The notes beneath the pieces were generated by a model. The model made no database searches. It was not told the origin of the DNA and saw only the letters and a list, made by a program, of their open reading frames with translations. From Comamonas koreensis (GTDB lineage: Bacteria; Pseudomonadota; Gammaproteobacteria; Burkholderiales; Burkholderiaceae_C), in the NCBI RefSeq assembly GCF_021026195.1, contig NZ_JAJNCT010000025.1, positions 190,326 through 254,325 on the forward strand: a stretch of 64,000 nucleotides of DNA. Reading direction: 5' to 3'. Position numbers and translations under genes: made by a program. Positions 36,668 to 46,607 of the stretch are shown here, piece by piece (position 1 is the stretch's first letter; each line of letters begins with the position of its first letter).

Positions 36668-37348
36668 ATGTCTGATCAAGAATCTTCTTTCGCCGCCGAC
36701 CTCGTCGATGCGCCGCTAGAAGCCGCTAACCCGGCACCTACCCGTAAACGTCCAAAACCCGGAGAGCGTCGAATCCAGATTCTGCAGACGCTGGCAGCCA
36801 TGCTGGAGCAGCCAGGCGCAGACCGTATCACCACGGCTGCACTGGCCGCGCAAATGTCGATCAGCGAGGCGGCCCTGTACCGCCACTTTGCCAGCAAGGC
36901 CCAGATGTACGAAGGGCTGATCGAGTTCATCGAGCAGTCCGTCTACAGCTTGGCTGTGCAGATCACCGGCCGCGATGTGCCCGACCCCGCCAAGACCGTG
37001 GAGCAGGGCATTGCCCAGGCCCACCGTGTGGTGGCGATGGTGCTGCAGTTTGGTGAGCGCAACCCCGGCATGGTGCGCGTGATGCTGGGCGACGCCCTGC
37101 AATCCGAAAACCCCCGCCTGCAGCAGCGCATGCAGCAGTTCTTCGAGCGCATCGAAACCACCTTGCGCCAATGCCTGCGCGTGGTACCCGGCGCTGACGC
37201 CTCGGCCACGCCGACGGTGGATGCCAATGTGCGCTCCAGCGTGCTGATGTCCTTCCTGATTGGCCGCCTGCAGCGCTTTGCGCGCTCTGATTTCCGCCGC
37301 CTGCCGACAGAGCAGCTCGACAGCTGCCTGTCCTTGATGGCACACTGA
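36668..37348 (+). CDS. slmA: TetR-family nucleoid occlusion factor SlmA
   Basis: SlmA binds chromosomal sites and blocks FtsZ ring formation over the nucleoid. The protein (226 aa) has a ~35-residue charged N-terminal tail, then a TetR helix-turn-helix ('ITTAALAAQMSISEAALYRHFASKAQMYEGLIEFIE' region, ~65-100), which is nearly the diagnostic SlmA segment. The start is set at ATG 36668 ('MSDQESS'); an upstream in-frame codon is less likely. Adjacency to argB is seen in other Burkholderiales as I recall. A strong terminator follows. Confidence 0.9.
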   Translation: MSDQESSFAADLVDAPLEAANPAPTRKRPKPGERRIQILQTLAAMLEQPGADRITTAALAAQMSISEAALYRHFASKAQMYEGLIEFIEQSVYSLAVQITGRDVPDPAKTVEQGIAQAHRVVAMVLQFGERNPGMVRVMLGDALQSENPRLQQRMQQFFERIETTLRQCLRVVPGADASATPTVDANVRSSVLMSFLIGRLQRFARSDFRRLPTEQLDSCLSLMAH

Positions 37349-37368
37349 CGCCATCCAGCCCCCATCGC

Positions 37369-37405
37369 AAAAGCTGCTGTGCCTGCCCAGGCCAGCAGCT
37401 TTTTT
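37369..37405 (+). terminator. Intrinsic terminator after slmA
   Basis: An 11-bp perfect stem (AAAAGCTGCTG and its complement) with a partly paired 13-base loop and a T-tract follows slmA by 20 bases. Confidence 0.9.
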
Positions 37406-37484
37406 CATGGCTGGAATGGCGGCGTGCAGTGGTTTACCCTTGCTTTGCACTGCAGCCGTTGGCAGCACACTGGGTTTGTGCAAG

Positions 37485-37519
37485 AATCAAAAAAAGAACG
37501 ACCGTGCTATTTTTTGATT
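37485..37519 (+). promoter_or_regulatory. Inverted repeat touching the start of the TetR gene; possible operator or start-site hairpin
   Basis: AATCAAAAAA and TTTTTTGATT are perfect 10-base arms around a 15-base spacer, ending one base before the ATG at 37521. It covers the place where a ribosome site would be. It may be the autoregulatory operator of the TetR protein, or an mRNA hairpin limiting its translation. The T-run also resembles a weak terminator. Confidence 0.5.
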
Positions 37520-37520
37520 T

Positions 37521-38261
37521 ATGACCAAATCCCTTGCCTCCACCCCGGGCCCTGCCGAGATCGCCAAGCTGGCCAAAGGCGCCCAAACGCGTGCTGCGAT
37601 TGTGGACGCCGCCTTGTCGCTGGCTGCGCAAGAGGGGCTCGACGGCCTGTCGCTGGGCATGGTGGCGCTGGCCATGGGCATGAGCAAGTCTGGCGTGTTT
37701 GCCCATTTTGGCTCACGCGAGGAGCTGCAGTGCTCGGTGGTGCGCGAATACCACGAGCGCTTTGAACGCGAAATCTTTGTGCCCGCGCTGCAGGTGTCGC
37801 GCGGGCTGGCCCGCTTGCTGCACATGGCCACGGGCTGGATGGGCAGCACCGCCCAGCCCAATGACGCCAGCCGCCTCTACGGCAGCCTCTACATCAGCGG
37901 CGCGGTAGAGTTTGACGACCGGCCTGGCGATGTGCGCGATGCGCTGTCCGAGTCGGTGCGCATCTGGATGGATGCGATGCGCCGGGCGATTGTGCAGTCG
38001 CAGACCGAAGGCCAGCTGCGCAGCGATGTGGCGCCCGACCAGGTGCTGTTCGAGCTGCACGGCGTCATCTTGTCGCTGCACTACGAAACCCGTTTTCTAC
38101 ACGGCCCGCTGGCGCTAAAGCATGCCGCCACCGCGTTGCGTAGCGTATTGCTGCGCTATGCCGTCCACCCCGAGCGCGAGGCTGCCTTGATCGACGCCGC
38201 GCTCGCCCCCTGCCTGGCGGCGCAGCCCGATGCGGCTGCGCCCGCTTCCGTTTCTGTTTGA
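37521..38261 (+). CDS. TetR/AcrR-family regulator of the fatty-acid degradation cluster
   Basis: The N-terminal helix-turn-helix reads 'AALSLAAQEGLDGLSLGMVALAMGMSKSGVFAHFGSREEL' (~30-70) in pieces typical of TetR proteins. The ligand domain (~85-225) is helical and could bind an acyl-CoA, as for other TetR regulators of beta-oxidation. It lies 27 bases before the acyl-CoA dehydrogenase gene in the same direction and has no recognisable ribosome site, only the inverted repeat at its start. Local control of the downstream genes is an inference. Confidence 0.85.
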   Translation: MTKSLASTPGPAEIAKLAKGAQTRAAIVDAALSLAAQEGLDGLSLGMVALAMGMSKSGVFAHFGSREELQCSVVREYHERFEREIFVPALQVSRGLARLLHMATGWMGSTAQPNDASRLYGSLYISGAVEFDDRPGDVRDALSESVRIWMDAMRRAIVQSQTEGQLRSDVAPDQVLFELHGVILSLHYETRFLHGPLALKHAATALRSVLLRYAVHPEREAALIDAALAPCLAAQPDAAAPASVSV

Positions 38262-38288
38262 CCTCGTCATTTTTCCAAAGGACTTTCC

Positions 38289-40091
<1,803 letters not shown>

Positions 40092-40130
40092 CAGCTGCAG
40101 TACTGCCGAAAAACACCGAAGGAGACCCTG

Positions 40131-40580
40131 ATGCAAACCTTGCTGAAACCTGTGCTGATGGTGGCTGGCAGCTTGGCGGTGGCGCTGCCAGCGCTGGCTG
40201 CGGACATGTCGCCGGTGGGCCTGTGGCGCACCTTTGACGAGAAAAGCGGTGAGCCCAAGTCCGAGGTGCGCATCAGCGACAGCGGCGGGGTGCTCAGCGG
40301 CAAGGTGGAAAAGCTGCTGCGCAAGGGCGCGGATCCGCAGGCCGTCTGCGACCGCTGCACCGATGACCGCAAGGGCCAGCCGCTGGTCGGGCTGGAGATC
40401 ATCCGGGGTGCCAAGCAGGCACAAGGCAAGGCGGTTTGGGAAGACGGCAAGATCCTCGACCCCGAAAACGGCAGCACCTACAGCCTGAAGCTCACGCCTG
40501 CCGACAACGGCAACAAGTTGGATGTGCGCGGATCGATCGGCCCCTTTGGCCGCACGCAGACCTGGTCGCGCGTCGAATAG
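40131..40580 (+). CDS. Exported DUF2147 protein
   Basis: A 149-residue protein with a signal peptide (~1-23, 'LAVALPALAA') and the DUF2147 pattern 'GLWRTFDEKSGEPKSEVRI', 'CDRCTDDRKGQPLVGLEII', 'WEDGKILDPENGSTYSLKL'. The family is periplasmic or secreted and has no settled function, though it often lies beside acyl-CoA metabolism genes. AAGGAG precedes the ATG. It is embedded between the dehydrogenase and the fusion genes, so it is likely co-expressed. Confidence 0.87.
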   Translation: MQTLLKPVLMVAGSLAVALPALAADMSPVGLWRTFDEKSGEPKSEVRISDSGGVLSGKVEKLLRKGADPQAVCDRCTDDRKGQPLVGLEIIRGAKQAQGKAVWEDGKILDPENGSTYSLKLTPADNGNKLDVRGSIGPFGRTQTWSRVE

Positions 40581-40648
40581 GTTTTGACTGAAACTGGCTG
40601 CCAGCCTGCAATTGACAAGCGCTGGCGGCTCTCAAAAGTGGAGTAACC

Positions 40649-43057
40649 ATGTCCCGATTTGTGGTGAAAAAAGTGGCGGTGCTCGGCGCCGGGGTGATGG
40701 GGGCGCAGATTGCGGCCCACCTCGTCAATGTGCGCGTGCCCGTGGTGCTGTTTGACCTGCCGGCCAAGGAAGGCCCCAAAAGCGCGATTGCCCAGAAGGC
40801 GATTGCCAATCTGAAAAAGCTCAAGCCCTCGCCGCTCGGTGTGGCGGCAGAAGCCGATCTGATCACGCCCGCCAACTACGAAGAACACCTGGCGCAGCTC
40901 AAGGACTGCGACCTGGTGATCGAGGCGATTGCCGAGCGCATGGACTGGAAGCGCGACCTCTACCACCAGATCGCGCCCTTTGTCGCGCCCCATGCGATCC
41001 TGGCCTCCAACACCTCGGGCCTGTCGATCACGGCGCTGTCCGAGGCGCTGCCCGAACAGCTGCGCCACCGCTTCTGCGGCATCCACTTCTTCAACCCCCC
41101 GCGCTATATGCAGCTGGTGGAGCTGATCCCGACCGCAGTGACCGAGCCCCAGGTGCTCGACCAGCTCGAGAGCTTTGCCACCAGCCAGCTGGGCAAGGGC
41201 GTGGTGCGCGCCAAGGACACGCCCAACTTCGTCGCCAACCGTGTCGGCGTGGCGGGCATGCTGTCCACCATGGCCGAGGCCGAGCGCTTTGGCCTGAGCT
41301 ACGACGTGGTGGACGACCTGACCGGCAAGAAGCTCGGCCGCGCCAGTTCGGGCACCTTCCGCACTGCCGATGTGGTGGGCCTGGATACTTTGGCCCATGT
41401 CATCGCGACCATGCAGACCCAGCTGACGGCGCAGAGCGACTCGTTCTATGGCAGCTACACCACGCCAGCAGTGCTGACCAAGCTGATCGCCGATGGCGCG
41501 CTGGGCCAGAAGACCAAGGCGGGTTTTTACCGCAAGACCAAGCTGGGCATCGAGCGCTTTGACCCTGAGCACCAGGCCTATGTGCCCTCGGGTGAAAAGG
41601 GCAATGACGTCTACACCCGCATGCTGAAAAAGCCCGCCGGCGAGCGCCTGCAGCTGCTGCGCAACAGCGAGGGTGCGCAAGGCCAGTTCCTCTGGGCCAT
41701 CTTGCGCAACAGCTTCCACTACGCCGCCGTGCACCTGAAAGACATTGCCGACAATGCCCGCGATGTGGATCTGGCCATGCGCTGGGGCTTTGGCATGCAG
41801 CAAGGCCCGTTCGAGCTGTGGCAAGAAGCCGGCTGGCTGCAGGTGGCCAAGATGGTGCAGGAAGACATTGACGCCGGCAAGGCGCTCAGCACCGAGCCGC
41901 TGCCGCAATGGGTGTTTGAAGGCCCGGTCGCAGAGGCGGGCGGTGTGCACACCGCGCAGGGCTCCTGGAGCGCGGCCGAGAACCGATTTGTGCCGCGCCG
42001 CGATCTGCCGGTGTATGCGCGCCAGCTCTTCCCCGAGCGCGTGCTGGGTGAGGCCAGCGAACCCGCGCAGGACTGGCGCACGGCAGGCCGCACCTTGGCC
42101 GAGAGCAAGGCCTCGCGCAGCTGGACCCTGGATGACCAGGTGCTGGTCTTCAGCATCAAGACCAAGATGCATGCCATCAGCCCCGATGTGATGGAAGACC
42201 TGCAGGCCGCGCTGGCGTTGGCCGAGAAGGATTTTGACGCGATGGTCGTCTGGTCGGGCGATGCACCGTTCAGCGTGGGTGCCGACCTGCAGGCGATGAT
42301 GCCGGCCTTTGCGCTGCAAGGCCCGATGGCCATCGACCAGATCGAGCAGGTGATGCAGCAGCTCTTCCTGTCGGTGCGCTATGCGCAGATCCCCGTGGTG
42401 GGCGCTGTGCATGGCATGGCGCTGGGCGGCGGCTGCGAGCTGCTGCTGCACTGCGCACGCCGCGTGGCGCATATGGAAAGCTATATTGGCCTGGTCGAAA
42501 TGGGCGTGGGCCTGGTGCCCGGCGCCGGCGGGCTCACCAATGTGGCCTACCAGGCGGCGCGCCATGCGCAGTATTCCACCGGCACGGATCTGCTGCCCTT
42601 CCTGGCCAACGGCTTTACCGCTGCAGCCAAGGCCACCGTCGGCACCAGCGCGCTGGAGTCGCAGGCGATTGGCTACTTGCAGGCCGATGATGTCATCGTG
42701 CCGCACCGCGACGAGCTGCTGTTTGTGGCGCTGACGCAGGCCAAGGCCATGGCGCAGTCGGGCTGGCGCCCACCGCAGCGCAAGCCTTTTCCGGTGGCGG
42801 GCCGCAGTGGCGCAGCCACCTTGCGCAGCACCCTGGTCAACATGCGCGAAGGCGGCTTCATCAGCGAGCACGACATGCTGATTGCCAGCCACATGGCCGA
42901 TGTGGTTTGCGGCGGCGATGTGGATGCCGGCACCCTCGTGAACGAGGAATACCTGATGGCGCTGGAGCGCAAGGCCTTTACCGACCTGATCGTGAAGGAA
43001 AAAACCCAGGAGCGCATTCTGGGCATGCTGAACACCGGCAAGCCGGTTCGCAACTGA
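40649..43057 (+). CDS. FadN-type 3-hydroxyacyl-CoA dehydrogenase / enoyl-CoA hydratase fusion
   Basis: The 802-residue protein performs hydration and NAD-dependent oxidation of beta-oxidation. The dehydrogenase comes first (NAD loop 'VLGAGVMGAQIAAHL' at ~11; 'GIHFFNPPRYMQLVELI'), and the crotonase domain is C-terminal (~490-700; 'FSVGADLQAMM', 'HGMALGGGCELLLHCAR', 'VEMGVGLVPGAGG'). That order is the reverse of E. coli FadB and matches Bacillus FadN. No thiolase is fused; it lies downstream beyond the DUF559 insertion. Confidence 0.93.
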   Translation: MSRFVVKKVAVLGAGVMGAQIAAHLVNVRVPVVLFDLPAKEGPKSAIAQKAIANLKKLKPSPLGVAAEADLITPANYEEHLAQLKDCDLVIEAIAERMDWKRDLYHQIAPFVAPHAILASNTSGLSITALSEALPEQLRHRFCGIHFFNPPRYMQLVELIPTAVTEPQVLDQLESFATSQLGKGVVRAKDTPNFVANRVGVAGMLSTMAEAERFGLSYDVVDDLTGKKLGRASSGTFRTADVVGLDTLAHVIATMQTQLTAQSDSFYGSYTTPAVLTKLIADGALGQKTKAGFYRKTKLGIERFDPEHQAYVPSGEKGNDVYTRMLKKPAGERLQLLRNSEGAQGQFLWAILRNSFHYAAVHLKDIADNARDVDLAMRWGFGMQQGPFELWQEAGWLQVAKMVQEDIDAGKALSTEPLPQWVFEGPVAEAGGVHTAQGSWSAAENRFVPRRDLPVYARQLFPERVLGEASEPAQDWRTAGRTLAESKASRSWTLDDQVLVFSIKTKMHAISPDVMEDLQAALALAEKDFDAMVVWSGDAPFSVGADLQAMMPAFALQGPMAIDQIEQVMQQLFLSVRYAQIPVVGAVHGMALGGGCELLLHCARRVAHMESYIGLVEMGVGLVPGAGGLTNVAYQAARHAQYSTGTDLLPFLANGFTAAAKATVGTSALESQAIGYLQADDVIVPHRDELLFVALTQAKAMAQSGWRPPQRKPFPVAGRSGAATLRSTLVNMREGGFISEHDMLIASHMADVVCGGDVDAGTLVNEEYLMALERKAFTDLIVKEKTQERILGMLNTGKPVRN

Positions 43058-43065
43058 GGCCCAGC

Positions 43066-43512
43066 ATGCAAGACAACGCCCTGCGCTCCAACCCCCTCTC
43101 CCGCAAGCGGGAGAGGGCAGGGGTGAGGGCGGATGTCAAAGTGCAGCAAGCCCGCGCCCTGCGCCAATCCCCCACCACCGCAGAACAACTGCTATGGCGC
43201 CACCTGCGCAACCGCCAACTGGCGGGCGCCAAGTTTCGCAGGCAGCATCCGCTGGGCCCGTACAACCTGGATTTTGTCTGCCTGGAGCATGGGCTGGAGG
43301 TGGAGGTGGATGGCGGGCAGCATGCGGATCTGCAGGCACAAGCCTATGACCAGCAGCGCAGTGCCTGGTTGCAGCAGCAAGGCTTGCGGGTGCTGCGGTT
43401 TTGGAACCACGAGGTTGTACAACAAACGAACGAGGTGCTTGCACATGTGCTGCAGGCCCTCACCCCGGCCCTCTCCCGCTTGCGGGAGAGGGAGGTGAAT
43501 ACAAAGGACTAG
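43066..43512 (+). CDS. DUF559 (Vsr/endonuclease-like) protein inside a repeat-bounded cassette
   Basis: The 148-residue product has the DUF559 core: 'ALRQSPTTAEQLLWRHLRN', 'GAKFRRQHPLGPYNLDFVC', 'LEVEVDGGQHA', 'RVLRFWNHEV'. The Asp and Glu-x-Asp positions resemble PD-(D/E)xK nucleases, but activity is unproven. Near-identical 37-base palindromic repeats lie inside both ends of the reading frame and are translated as 'PLSRKRERAGVRA' and 'LTPALSRLRERE'. The gene interrupts a beta-oxidation cluster and looks like a recent insertion. The ATG at 43066 is eight bases after the previous stop. Confidence 0.85.
   Translation: MQDNALRSNPLSRKRERAGVRADVKVQQARALRQSPTTAEQLLWRHLRNRQLAGAKFRRQHPLGPYNLDFVCLEHGLEVEVDGGQHADLQAQAYDQQRSAWLQQQGLRVLRFWNHEVVQQTNEVLAHVLQALTPALSRLREREVNTKD
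43094..43130 (+). repeat. Left palindromic inverted repeat of the DUF559 cassette
   Basis: A 24-base palindrome (CCCTCTCCCGC-AA-GCGGGAGAGGG) followed by CAGGGGTGAGGGC. It matches the reverse complement of the right copy at 36 of 37 positions. It resembles REP-type elements of proteobacteria. Confidence 0.9.
43456..43492 (-). repeat. Right palindromic inverted repeat of the DUF559 cassette
   Basis: GCCCTCACCCCGG followed by the palindrome CCCTCTCCCGC-TT-GCGGGAGAGGG, in inverted orientation relative to the left copy. It ends 25 bases before the thiolase ATG and extends the thiolase reading frame upstream in a misleading way. Confidence 0.9.
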
Positions 43513-43517
43513 TGACC

Positions 43518-44717
43518 ATGAGTAAACAAGTTCAAGACGCCTACATCGTTGCGGCGACGCGCACGCCGATTGGCAAGTCGCACAAAGGCTATTTGCGCAA
43601 TATGCGGCCCGATGATCTGCTGGCCACCACGATGAAGGCCGTGCTGGCGCAGGCGCCGGGGTTGGACCCGCAGGCGATCGAGGATGTGGTCTGCGGCTGC
43701 GCGATTCCCGAAGCCCAGCAGGGCCTGAATGTGGCGCGCATCAGCGCGGTGCTGGCAGGGCTGCCGGTGGGGGTGGGCGGGGTGACGGTCAACCGCTTTT
43801 GCGCATCGGGCCTGACCGCTTTGCAGATGGCGGCCGACCGCATCCGGGTGGGCGAGGCCGATGTGATGATCGCTGCTGGTGTGGAGAGCATGAGCATGGT
43901 GCCCATGATGGGCAACTCTCCTTCGCTGTCGCCATCCATCTTTGAGCGCGAAGGCGATGTAGGCATTGCCTACGGCATGGGCCTGACGGCAGAAAAAGTC
44001 GCGCAGCGCTGGAAGGTGAGCCGCGATGCCCAGGATGCCTTTGCACTGCAGTCGCACCAGCGCGCGCTGGCAGCGCAGCAGGCGGGCGATTTTGCCGCCG
44101 AGATCACGCCGATCACCGTGACCGACCGGGGTGTGGACATCGCCAAGGGGGAGGCGGTGAGCCGTTCGCGCACCATCAGCCTGGATGAAGGGCCGCGTCC
44201 CGACACCTCGATCGAAGGCCTCGCCAAGCTGCGCACCGTGTTTGCGGCGCGCGGCTCGGTCACTGCCGGCAACAGCTCGCAGACCAGCGACGGCGCCGGC
44301 GCGCTGCTGGTGGTGAGCGAGGCGGCCCTCAAGCGCTTCAACCTGACGCCGCTGGCGCGCTTTGTCAGCTATGCCAGCAAGGGCGTGCCGCCCGAGATCA
44401 TGGGCATCGGCCCGATTGAGGCGATCCCGGTCGCGCTGCGCCATGCCGGCCTGTCCTTGCAGGACATGGACTGGATCGAGCTGAACGAGGCCTTTGCCGC
44501 GCAGTCGCTGGCCGTCATGCAGCAGCTGGGCATGGACCCGGCCAAGGTCAACCCCATGGGCGGCGCGATTGCGCTGGGCCACCCGCTGGGTGCCACGGGC
44601 GCCATCCGTGCCGCCACCGTCGTGCATGCGCTGCAGCGCAACAAGCTCAAGTACGGCATGGTGACCATGTGCGTGGGCATGGGGCAGGGCGCGGCGGGCA
44701 TTCTGGAGCGCGTCTAA
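43518..44717 (+). CDS. Acetyl-CoA acyltransferase (thiolase, FadA type)
   Basis: The enzyme cleaves 3-ketoacyl-CoA with CoA, the last step of beta-oxidation. All active-site segments are present: 'VNRFCASGLTAL' with nucleophile Cys at ~95, 'NEAFAAQSLAV', 'GGAIALGHPLGATGA' and 'CVGMGQGAAG'. The length is 399 aa. The start is the ATG at 43518; the open frame upstream only reads through the repeat. It was probably once adjacent to the fadN-like gene. Confidence 0.94.
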   Translation: MSKQVQDAYIVAATRTPIGKSHKGYLRNMRPDDLLATTMKAVLAQAPGLDPQAIEDVVCGCAIPEAQQGLNVARISAVLAGLPVGVGGVTVNRFCASGLTALQMAADRIRVGEADVMIAAGVESMSMVPMMGNSPSLSPSIFEREGDVGIAYGMGLTAEKVAQRWKVSRDAQDAFALQSHQRALAAQQAGDFAAEITPITVTDRGVDIAKGEAVSRSRTISLDEGPRPDTSIEGLAKLRTVFAARGSVTAGNSSQTSDGAGALLVVSEAALKRFNLTPLARFVSYASKGVPPEIMGIGPIEAIPVALRHAGLSLQDMDWIELNEAFAAQSLAVMQQLGMDPAKVNPMGGAIALGHPLGATGAIRAATVVHALQRNKLKYGMVTMCVGMGQGAAGILERV

Positions 44718-44803
44718 ACCTGCGCAGGCCAGGGCATCTGTCGCCCACTAGGCTGCAACAGATGCCGTTGGCTGCTAATGTCGGATGGCAGAAAATGCAA
44801 CTG

Positions 44804-44817
44804 CAAGACCGGTCTTG
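44804..44817. promoter_or_regulatory. Perfect 14-base palindrome upstream of the thioesterase gene
   Basis: CAAGACC-GGTCTTG is a perfect palindrome 64 bases before the thioesterase start and 86 bases after the thiolase stop. The size and symmetry suit a dimeric repressor of TetR type. I did not find a second copy near the TetR gene. Confidence 0.4.
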
Positions 44818-44881
44818 AAAGGCTTGGTGCGGGCACATGGCGTTTTCAGCGGAGTCAAAAATTTCTGCGAAAGATGTCCGA

Positions 44882-45724
44882 ATGAGTGAACTCTCCACCA
44901 ACAGCGAACGCCATGCCTTTGACCGTGCCATGGCGATGGAAGCAACCGGCCAGAACCAGTACGCGGCGCAGGCCAGCAAGGACTACTGGAATATGGTCGG
45001 GCCCTATGGCGGCATCACAGCAGCCCAAGTGGCCCAGGCGGTGTTGCAGCACCCGCAGCGCCTGGGGAATCTGGTGGCGATCACGGTGAACTACGCTGGT
45101 GCGGTGGGCGAGCGGCCGTATGTGATCGAAGCCATCCCCGCCCGCACCAACCGCAGCACCCAGCACTGGATCATCACCCTGCGCGAGGAGGATGCGCAGG
45201 GCCAGTGGTCCACCACGACCACGGCGACGGCGATGACGGCGCTGGCGCGCGAAACCTGGTCGGACGACGAATACGCGATGCCCGAAGTGCCGCCTGCCAG
45301 CGCGGTGGAGCGCTACACCACCGATTTCCGCGTGGAATGGCTGAACCGCTACAACATCCGCCCGCTGCTGGGCGGCTACCCGACGGAATGGGACGGCGCG
45401 AGCAGCCCGAGTCTCACCCGCATGTGGGTGAGCGACGAGCCTCCGCGCCCGCTGGATGTGCCGGCGCTGACCTCGCTGTGCGATGTGTTCTTTCCCCGCA
45501 TCTGGCTGCGCCGCGCCAAGCGCGTGCCGGTGGGCACCGTGTCTTTGACGGTCTATGTGCATGCCAGTGCCGAGCAATTGGCTGCAGTCGGTACCCAGCC
45601 GGTGCTGGCCCAGGCCCAGGGCCAGGGCTTTCGCGATGGTTTTTTTGACCAGACCGCGCAGATCTGGTCGCCCCAAGGCGTTTTGCTGGCCACCAGCCAC
45701 CAGCTGGTCTACTACAAGGAATAA
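44882..45724 (+). CDS. Acyl-CoA thioesterase family protein (double hotdog, TesB-like)
   Basis: The 280-residue protein has two hotdog-like halves: 'MVGPYGGITAAQVAQAVLQHP' near the N-terminus with 'AITVNYAGAVG', and a C-terminal half with 'DEPPRPLDVPALTSLCDVFFPR' and 'LATSHQLVYYKE'. Such enzymes hydrolyse acyl-CoA to free acid and CoA and can rebalance CoA during beta-oxidation. The start at 44882 ('MSELSTNSE') avoids an atypical upstream extension. It sits between thiolase and enoyl-CoA hydratase genes. Confidence 0.82.
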   Translation: MSELSTNSERHAFDRAMAMEATGQNQYAAQASKDYWNMVGPYGGITAAQVAQAVLQHPQRLGNLVAITVNYAGAVGERPYVIEAIPARTNRSTQHWIITLREEDAQGQWSTTTTATAMTALARETWSDDEYAMPEVPPASAVERYTTDFRVEWLNRYNIRPLLGGYPTEWDGASSPSLTRMWVSDEPPRPLDVPALTSLCDVFFPRIWLRRAKRVPVGTVSLTVYVHASAEQLAAVGTQPVLAQAQGQGFRDGFFDQTAQIWSPQGVLLATSHQLVYYKE

Positions 45725-45817
45725 AGCGTGCCAAATCCGGTTAGCATGCCAGCGTCTTGGGTGTGCGCCCTGGCAGTGGCCCAGGCCCGGCACCGACCCC
45801 TTTTTTGAGAGACTGTT

Positions 45818-46600
45818 ATGACGATCCAATCCTCCTGCGACGACATCCGGGTGCTGGCCGAAGCGGGCATCTGCACCATCACCTTCAACCGGGTGGCCAA
45901 GAAGAACTCGCTGACCGGCGCCATGTACCTGGCGCTGGCGGACATCCTGCAGCAGGCCGCCAGCAGCACCGATGTGCGTGTGGTGCTGTTCCAGGGCGAT
46001 GCCTCGGTGTTCACCGCTGGCAACGATCTGGGCGACTTCCTCCACGGCCCCAAGCCCGATGACAACGCGCCGCCATTCCAGTTCCTGCAGGCGCTGGCCG
46101 CCTTCCCCAAGCCCATCGTCGCAGCCGTCTGCGGCCCGGCCGTGGGCATTGGCACGACGATGCTGCTGCACTGCGACCTGGTCTATGCCGGTGACAACGC
46201 GATGTTCTCGCTGCCCTTCGTCAACCTGGGCTTCTGCCCCGAAGGCGCATCCAGCCTGCTGCTGCCGCAGCTGATGGGCCACCAGCGCGCCTGCGAGGCC
46301 TTGCTGCTGGGCGACCCCTTCATGGCTGAGGCGGCACTGGAGGTGGGCCTGGTCAACCGCGTGGTGCCACCGACCGAATGCAACACCATCGCCCAGGCGC
46401 AAGCCGCCAAGCTGGCCGCCAAGCCGCTGGCCTCGCTGATGGCCAGCAAGCGCCTGCTCAAGAGCGGCCAGATGGCAGCCGTTCAATCCCGCATCGCCGA
46501 AGAAGGCCGTGTGTTTGCCGATCTGCTGCAGCAGCCCGCTGCCAAGGAGGCAATGCAGGCCTTTATGGAAAAGCGCAAGCCCAACTTCAGCGGTCTGTAA
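45818..46600 (+). CDS. Enoyl-CoA hydratase/isomerase family protein
   Basis: A 260-residue crotonase with 'CTITFNRVAKKNSLTGAMY', oxyanion-hole segment 'FTAGNDLGDFL', 'AAVCGPAVGIGTTMLLHCDLVYA' and 'NLGFCPEGASSLLLP'. In the second catalytic position, Glu of 'PEGASS' is present but the first Glu common in hydratases is replaced around 'GIGTTML', so isomerase-type chemistry is possible. It ends the cluster and faces the convergent chbG-like gene with only seven bases between. Confidence 0.9.
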   Translation: MTIQSSCDDIRVLAEAGICTITFNRVAKKNSLTGAMYLALADILQQAASSTDVRVVLFQGDASVFTAGNDLGDFLHGPKPDDNAPPFQFLQALAAFPKPIVAAVCGPAVGIGTTMLLHCDLVYAGDNAMFSLPFVNLGFCPEGASSLLLPQLMGHQRACEALLLGDPFMAEAALEVGLVNRVVPPTECNTIAQAQAAKLAAKPLASLMASKRLLKSGQMAAVQSRIAEEGRVFADLLQQPAAKEAMQAFMEKRKPNFSGL

Positions 46601-46607
46601 TCGCTGC

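Noticed and set aside
43094..43492. The palindromic repeats as a CRISPR remnant
   Set aside because: There are only two copies, inverted relative to each other, 362 bases apart with a gene between; no spacer pattern or cas gene.
43401..43517. In-frame N-terminal extension of the thiolase
   Set aside because: The extension is translated from the DUF559 end and the palindromic repeat; the thiolase family starts at the ATG at 43518.
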